The notes under the pieces were generated by a model. The model was not told the DNA's origin. It did no database searches and worked only from the letters and a program-made list of their open reading frames with translations. The position numbers and the translations under genes are program-made. This document shows positions 5,861 through 8,890 of a stretch of 8,890 nucleotides of DNA, piece by piece. Position 1 is the stretch's first letter. The number at the start of each line of letters is the position of its first letter. This DNA is from an uncultured Bacilli bacterium (GTDB lineage Bacteria; Bacillota_I; Bacilli_A; RF39; UBA660): contig CASDHD010000048.1 of NCBI GenBank assembly GCA_949280095.1, positions 1 to 8,890 of the forward strand, in the 5' to 3' direction.

Positions 5861-6880
5861 ATGGCAAAGCGAAAAAAGAAAAGGCATTTAAAAATTATTC
5901 CATTTTTTATATTATTACTTTTAATAAGTGGTGGAATCCATTATGGTGTACAGTATGTTCAAAAACAGGAAAATCTTCGCGGATTATTAATCACTAAAAA
6001 GCAAAAAGAAGAAGAGGAACGTATAAAAAAAGAACAAGAAGAAAATTATAAGGCATGTTTAACTCGTGAATTTAATGAAGAAGAAATGACAGAGGCATTA
6101 GAGAAAAAACAAAAGGAAGTTGATGCTTTTATTACAGCAAATCGTTATCAAACTTCAGTACTTTATGAAGACCTAACTACTGGTTTTTCTTATACTTATA
6201 AACCTACAACTGTATATTATGGGTGTAGTTTAATAAAAATTGTTGATGCCATATATTTAATTAATAAAGCAATTGCTGGAGAAGTTGATTTGGATACAGA
6301 AACCGTTACTTATACTGCAAATTATAAAAAAGCCTTTAGTAGCGGAATGGCAACTAGAAGTATTGGTGAAAAAGTTACTTTGCGTGATTTGATTACGTAT
6401 GCCATAACGGTTAGTGATAATTCAGCGCATTTAATGCTTCTTGATTATATTGGCTTTAATACATTAAAGGCATATGGACAAAGTTTAGGTGCAAAAGTTA
6501 TTTTAACTGGTGGAGATAATTTTGGAAATCAAACTGCAGAAGATACTAATATTTACTTGAAAGAAGCGTATAAGATTATCACAGAGAATGAAGAATATGG
6601 ACCATTTTTGAAAAGTATTATGGATAATAATGAAAGAAACGCTTTCAATACAGATGAAATCAAAATTTATCATAAATATGGTAGCTATGGTGATTATTAT
6701 CATGATATTGGTTTAAGCTTAGATGATGAAAATCCTTATGCGATTTCTATTTTAACATTACATGAAAATAGTGGTTATTTACAAGTAGTGCAAGGTATTC
6801 ATGAAAAAATAAGAGAGTTACATTCTGCCTTTTATGAAAATAGAAAATCAATGTGTCAGTTAGAAGTTTATGGGAAATGA
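5861..6880 (+). CDS. Membrane-anchored serine hydrolase of the class A beta-lactamase fold
   Basis: A 339-aa protein. A very basic start (R-K-K-K-R, 4-8) and one hydrophobic segment (12-30) give an inside-to-outside signal anchor. A charged coiled-coil-like linker rich in K and E follows (about 46-88), then an extracellular domain. The active-site elements of the penicillin-interacting serine fold are in order: S123-L-I-K126 (SxxK), S185-D-N187 (SDN), and K272-Y-G274 in place of KTG. A T-A-E-D block corresponds to the conserved TA.D region of the family. No obvious Glu166-type deacylation motif (ExxLN) is seen, so antibiotic hydrolysis is doubtful; a cell-wall carboxypeptidase-like or esterase-like role, or an inactive binding role, is as likely. 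It is a single-gene unit between the str terminator and engB. Confidence 0.88.
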   Translation: MAKRKKKRHLKIIPFFILLLLISGGIHYGVQYVQKQENLRGLLITKKQKEEEERIKKEQEENYKACLTREFNEEEMTEALEKKQKEVDAFITANRYQTSVLYEDLTTGFSYTYKPTTVYYGCSLIKIVDAIYLINKAIAGEVDLDTETVTYTANYKKAFSSGMATRSIGEKVTLRDLITYAITVSDNSAHLMLLDYIGFNTLKAYGQSLGAKVILTGGDNFGNQTAEDTNIYLKEAYKIITENEEYGPFLKSIMDNNERNAFNTDEIKIYHKYGSYGDYYHDIGLSLDDENPYAISILTLHENSGYLQVVQGIHEKIRELHSAFYENRKSMCQLEVYGK

Positions 6881-6933
6881 AATGTCTTTAGGAAATTCAA
6901 TTTTTTTGTAAAAATTTTATTTTATTTTGCTGT

Positions 6934-6975
6934 TTGCAAATATATGTTGTTTCTTGTATAATGGTGGCAGGTGAT
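6934..6975 (+). promoter_or_regulatory. Promoter and overlapping ribosome binding site for engB
   Basis: TTGCAA (6934-6939), a 17-bp spacer and a perfect TATAAT (6957-6962) precede AGGTGAT (6969-6975). The first A of that site is the seventh base after the -10, the expected transcription start. The ATG is at 6981, so the leader would be about 12 nt. Confidence 0.75.
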
Positions 6976-6980
6976 TTTAT

Positions 6981-7562
6981 ATGGAAATCAAGACTGTAGA
7001 GTTAAAAAATATTGCTGTAAGACAAAGTCAGTATCCAAGTGATAAAAAATGTGAATTTTTGTTAGTAGGTAGAAGTAATGTAGGAAAAAGTAGTTTTATT
7101 AACACTTTAATTAGTCGTAAGAATTATGCTAGAACAAGTTCTAAGCCAGGTAAAACGCAGACTTTAAATTTCTATTTTGTTAATGAACTATTTTATTTAA
7201 TTGATGTTCCTGGTTATGGTTATGCAAAAGTAGATAAAGGTACGAGTAAAAAAATGGGAATGATGATTGAGGAATATTTAAAAAATCGTAGTGAATTAAA
7301 ACATGTATTTTTGCTTGTCGATTATCGTCATAAACCTACAGAAGACGATGTGCTTATGTATAACTTTTTAAAATATTACAATTTAAATATCACTGTAGTA
7401 GCAACAAAGTATGATAAGGTGACGAAAAATAATCGTTTGAAGCAAGATAAGTTGATTCGCGATACATTGAAATTACAAGAAGGAGAAAATTTTATACCAT
7501 TTTCAACAATTTCTAAAAAAGGAAAAGATGAAATTTTTGAAATTATAGAAAACTATCTGTAG
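6981..7562 (+). CDS. engB: Ribosome-assembly GTPase EngB/YsxC/YihA
   Basis: A 193-aa TRAFAC-class GTPase, the family's usual length. In Bacillus the family is needed for late assembly of the 50S subunit. All motifs are seen: G1 G-R-S-N-V-G-K-S (30-37), the switch I stretch S-K-P-G-K-T-Q-T-L-N-F-Y, G3 D75-V-P-G-Y-G-Y-A-K, G4 T142-K-Y-D145-K (most members have TKxDK with Ala or Cys at x) and G5 F-S-T-I-S-K-K-G near the C-terminus. The family often sits next to lonP or clpX; here it stands alone behind its own promoter. No strong terminator follows: there is a T run at 7571-7578, but I see no good stem before it. The start follows AGGTGAT by five bases. Confidence 0.96.
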   Translation: MEIKTVELKNIAVRQSQYPSDKKCEFLLVGRSNVGKSSFINTLISRKNYARTSSKPGKTQTLNFYFVNELFYLIDVPGYGYAKVDKGTSKKMGMMIEEYLKNRSELKHVFLLVDYRHKPTEDDVLMYNFLKYYNLNITVVATKYDKVTKNNRLKQDKLIRDTLKLQEGENFIPFSTISKKGKDEIFEIIENYL

Positions 7563-7565
7563 AAT

Positions 7566-7613
7566 TTGCGTTTTTTTTAGAATTATGGTAATATACTTAA
7601 ACGAATGGATGTG
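7566..7613 (+). promoter_or_regulatory. Probable promoter and ribosome binding site for secG
   Basis: TTGCGT (7566-7571), a 17-bp spacer and TAATAT (7589-7594) preceded by TGG (7586-7588) form an extended -10 promoter that starts four bases after the engB stop. TATACT at 7592-7597 is an alternative -10, but its spacing would be 20 bp. GGATGTG (7607-7613) is a fair ribosome binding site, six bases before the ATG at 7620. Confidence 0.55.
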
Positions 7614-7619
7614 TTAAAC

Positions 7620-7838
7620 ATGTTAGAAAATATTTTATTGGTTGTGTCAATTTTGTTAATTGCTATTGTATTACTTCAAAGTAATAAAGCTAGTGATTCT
7701 GCTCAAATTATTACGGGCGGAAATGAAAGTTTATTTCAAAATGCAAAAGAACGTGGAATTGAACTTTTAATTAGTCGAATTACTTTATTTTTAGGAATTG
7801 TATTTTTTATTATTTCTTTTGTCTTATTTATTAAGTAA
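7620..7838 (+). CDS. secG: Preprotein translocase subunit SecG
   Basis: SecG is the small subunit of the SecYEG channel and assists SecA-driven export. The protein has 72 aa, the normal size, with two hydrophobic helices (about 3-20 and 50-70) joined by a polar loop. The family's signature is seen: L-L-Q-S after helix 1, a G-G in the loop, and S-R-I-T-L-F-L-G at the start of helix 2. The ATG at 7620 is preferred to the in-frame ATG at 7605, because GGATGTG precedes it and the predicted transcript starts around 7601, leaving 7605 without a ribosome binding site. In many Firmicutes secG is followed by rnr and smpB; here a terminator follows, and then a protein with a signal peptidase domain. 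Confidence 0.92.
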   Translation: MLENILLVVSILLIAIVLLQSNKASDSAQIITGGNESLFQNAKERGIELLISRITLFLGIVFFIISFVLFIK

Positions 7839-7861
7839 AAGCAAGCATGGATTTGGAACTC

Positions 7862-7896
7862 AAGGAAGACTTTGTTGTTTTCCTTTTTCTTTTTTT
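7862..7896 (+). terminator. Intrinsic terminator of secG
   Basis: AAGGAAGAC (7862-7870) pairs with GTTTTCCTT (7877-7885) as a 9-bp stem with one G-T pair and a 6-nt loop. TTTCT and a run of T to 7896 follow. The -35 box of the next promoter (7875-7880) lies inside this hairpin. Confidence 0.8.
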
Positions 7897-7916
7897 GTAA
7901 AATTTTTACAGGTGAT
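7875..7916 (+). promoter_or_regulatory. Promoter and overlapping ribosome binding site for the HTH-signal peptidase gene
   Basis: TTGTTT (7875-7880), a 17-bp spacer and TAAAAT (7898-7903) precede AGGTGAT (7910-7916), whose first A is the seventh base after the -10. The 13 bases AGGTGATAGTATG (7910-7922) are identical to 261-273. The -35 is weak (three to four matches) and shared with the secG terminator hairpin. Confidence 0.65.
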
Positions 7917-7919
7917 AGT

Positions 7920-8723
7920 ATGGATTATGAAAAAATTGGATTGTTTATTGCAAATAAAAGAAAAGAATACAAGTTAACTCAGAAAGATTTAGCTGACTGT
8001 CTTAAAATTACAGATAGAGCGGTGAGTCGTTGGGAAAGGGGACTTGGATGTCCTGATATTAGTTTATTAGAAGAACTTTCTAAAATTCTTGGTGTTTCGA
8101 TATTAGAAATTTTGCATGGTGAAGAAATTAGAGAAAAAGAAGATGAAAATCAAGTTGTTGTAACATTATTAAATAAAAATTCTAAAAAGGTAAAGATTTG
8201 GAAGAGTCTTACTTTATGCATTTTAAATGTTTTACTTCTTTTATCAATTTGTAGTTTTTATTTTCTTTTTCTATTTCCCCACAAGATAGAGAAAGATGCA
8301 AATAGAATGCTTTATCCTATTGTGACAGAAAGTATGTCTCCTGCATTAAAGTTGTATGATGTTGTGATTGTTGAAAAAAAAGATATTAAAGAAATCGAGC
8401 ATGGTGATATTATTGCTTATGTATCAAATGCAAACATTTCAAATGGTATGACTTTACTCCATAGAGTAGTGGACAAAAAGAGTAATGCAAAAACTGGAGA
8501 AATTTATCTAGAAACGAAAGGAGATAATAATACTATAAATGATGAAGGACTTGTAACTAGCGCAAATCTTATAGGAGTGATGGAAAAACGAATTCCTTTT
8601 CTTGGACATTTTATTCCAATTGTAGTTTGGTCGGGATTTGTAGCTTTTTGTAATATTCTTGTTATTTTTAGTTTACTTCTTTTAGATTTTGTTCAATTTA
8701 AAAATCGTAGAAAAAAAATATAG
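7920..8723 (+). CDS. XRE helix-turn-helix protein fused to a SipW/Sec11-type signal peptidase
   Basis: A 267-aa protein in three parts. Residues 4-66 are an XRE (Cro/CI-type) DNA-binding domain (T-Q-K-D-L-A, then A-V-S-R-W-E-R-G). Residues 94-119 are a membrane helix. From about 130 comes a family S26 signal peptidase domain: nucleophile Ser138 in E-S-M-S-P, His181 in L-H-R-V-V where bacterial LepB has Lys, and G-D202-N-N with Asp208 six residues on, as in Sec11/SipW. The R-I-P-F-L-G block then leads into a second membrane helix (about 231-256) and a basic tail. The predicted topology is DNA-binding part inside, catalytic part outside. It may be a membrane-tethered regulator with a protease head, or a peptidase whose HTH serves autoregulation or localisation. 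The in-frame ATG at 7872 is rejected because it lies upstream of the promoter -10. A terminator follows at 8787. Confidence 0.9.
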   Translation: MDYEKIGLFIANKRKEYKLTQKDLADCLKITDRAVSRWERGLGCPDISLLEELSKILGVSILEILHGEEIREKEDENQVVVTLLNKNSKKVKIWKSLTLCILNVLLLLSICSFYFLFLFPHKIEKDANRMLYPIVTESMSPALKLYDVVIVEKKDIKEIEHGDIIAYVSNANISNGMTLLHRVVDKKSNAKTGEIYLETKGDNNTINDEGLVTSANLIGVMEKRIPFLGHFIPIVVWSGFVAFCNILVIFSLLLLDFVQFKNRRKKI

Positions 8724-8786
8724 GAGGTGTATTTTGGTAATGGTAGGTTAAATACTTTTTCGATTTTCTTTTCTCATTGTTTACTC

Positions 8787-8832
8787 AAACTAGCAAGAAA
8801 TATAATAAATCTTGGTAGTTTTTTTATTTTTT
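8787..8832 (+). terminator. Intrinsic terminator after the HTH-signal peptidase gene
   Basis: AAACTA (8787-8792) pairs with TAGTTT (8816-8821), and CAAGA (8794-8798) with TCTTG (8810-8814), separated by one G-G mismatch and closed by an 11-nt A/T loop. A T-rich tail runs to 8832. It stands about 64 bases past the stop. Confidence 0.75.
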
Positions 8833-8879
8833 CATCTCTAAAAAAAGGAAATTACAAATTTGCGTTTAATAATATAAGT

Positions 8880-8890
8880 AGGAGGTGAGA
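8880..8890 (+). promoter_or_regulatory. Ribosome binding site of a gene starting beyond the right edge
   Basis: AGGAGGTGA (8880-8888) is a perfect complement to the 16S rRNA 3' end and lies after the terminator, so a + strand gene should start a few bases past the window. The AT-rich 8852-8878 stretch may hold its promoter (TTACAA, then TATAAG with a short 15-bp spacer), but this is weak. Confidence 0.6.

Noticed and set aside
6881..6930. Possible terminator after the serine hydrolase gene
   Set aside because: T-rich runs are present, but I could not find a stem longer than a few A-T pairs before them.
7566..7580. Possible terminator after engB (GCG followed by a T run)
   Set aside because: No complementary stem precedes the T run. 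TTGCGT here serves better as the secG -35.
7847..7900. An 18-codon ORF starting at ATG 7847 after secG
   Set aside because: No ribosome binding site. Its codons are the two arms and T tail of the secG terminator.
8261..8330. The fusion protein as a LexA/CI-type (S24) repressor
   Set aside because: Two membrane helices, His181 in place of the catalytic Lys, and the G-D-N-N and R-I-P-F-L-G blocks point to S26 SipW/Sec11, not S24.
8727..8888. A 53-codon open + strand frame starting with GTG
   Set aside because: The GTG lies inside the AGGAGGTG site, so it has no ribosome binding site of its own. The frame runs through the terminator hairpin, and its composition is T-run and A-run driven.

Overview
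The window looks like chromosomal DNA from a low-GC Gram-positive bacterium. Everything is on the + strand and AT-rich, with A/T-ending codons, AAGGAGG or AGGTGAT ribosome binding sites, a Gram-positive-type S12 (137 aa) and Bacilli-like EF-G and EF-Tu. TGA is used as a stop (it ends the serine hydrolase at 6878-6880), so this is not a Mycoplasma-type code 4 genome. The mix of small pilin-like proteins with a Cys pair, a SipW-type peptidase and isolated single-gene units resembles uncultured gut Bacilli/RF39-type lineages. That placement is an inference from gene style only.

Layout. Positions 1-225 hold no convincing gene. 271-1379 encode three small membrane-anchored proteins: an 87-aa four-cysteine protein, a type IV prepilin-like protein, and a translationally coupled paralog of the latter that lacks the prepilin signal. 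A weak terminator (about 1389-1413) is followed by a strong promoter and a structured leader, and then the str operon rpsL-rpsG-fusA-tuf (1538-5762), which ends at a clear intrinsic terminator. Neither rpoBC nor a ribosomal L7Ae-like gene precedes it, and no S10 cluster follows within the sequence shown. Then come four single-gene units: a membrane-anchored class A beta-lactamase-fold serine hydrolase (5861-6880), the ribosome-assembly GTPase EngB/YsxC (6981-7562), SecG (7620-7838), and an XRE helix-turn-helix protein fused to a SipW-type signal peptidase (7920-8723). A terminator follows at 8787-8832, and a perfect ribosome binding site at the right edge announces another gene outside the window.

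How the genes work together. The str operon supplies decoding-centre proteins S12 and S7 and the two elongation GTPases, and EngB helps assemble the large subunit. SecG and the HTH-signal peptidase fusion both concern export through the Sec translocon. The pilin-like proteins and the serine hydrolase are probable exported or surface products.

Most notable observations: (1) the main EF-G has a non-canonical guanine-recognition pocket (NKMG instead of NKMD in G4, and ADALG instead of GSAFK in G5), with the aspartate apparently moved from one motif to the other; (2) one polypeptide joins a DNA-binding domain to a membrane-embedded Ser/His/Asp signal peptidase; (3) three genes share an exact promoter module in which the predicted transcript starts at the first base of the Shine-Dalgarno sequence. 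No CRISPR array, tRNA, rRNA, insertion sequence or phage gene was seen.
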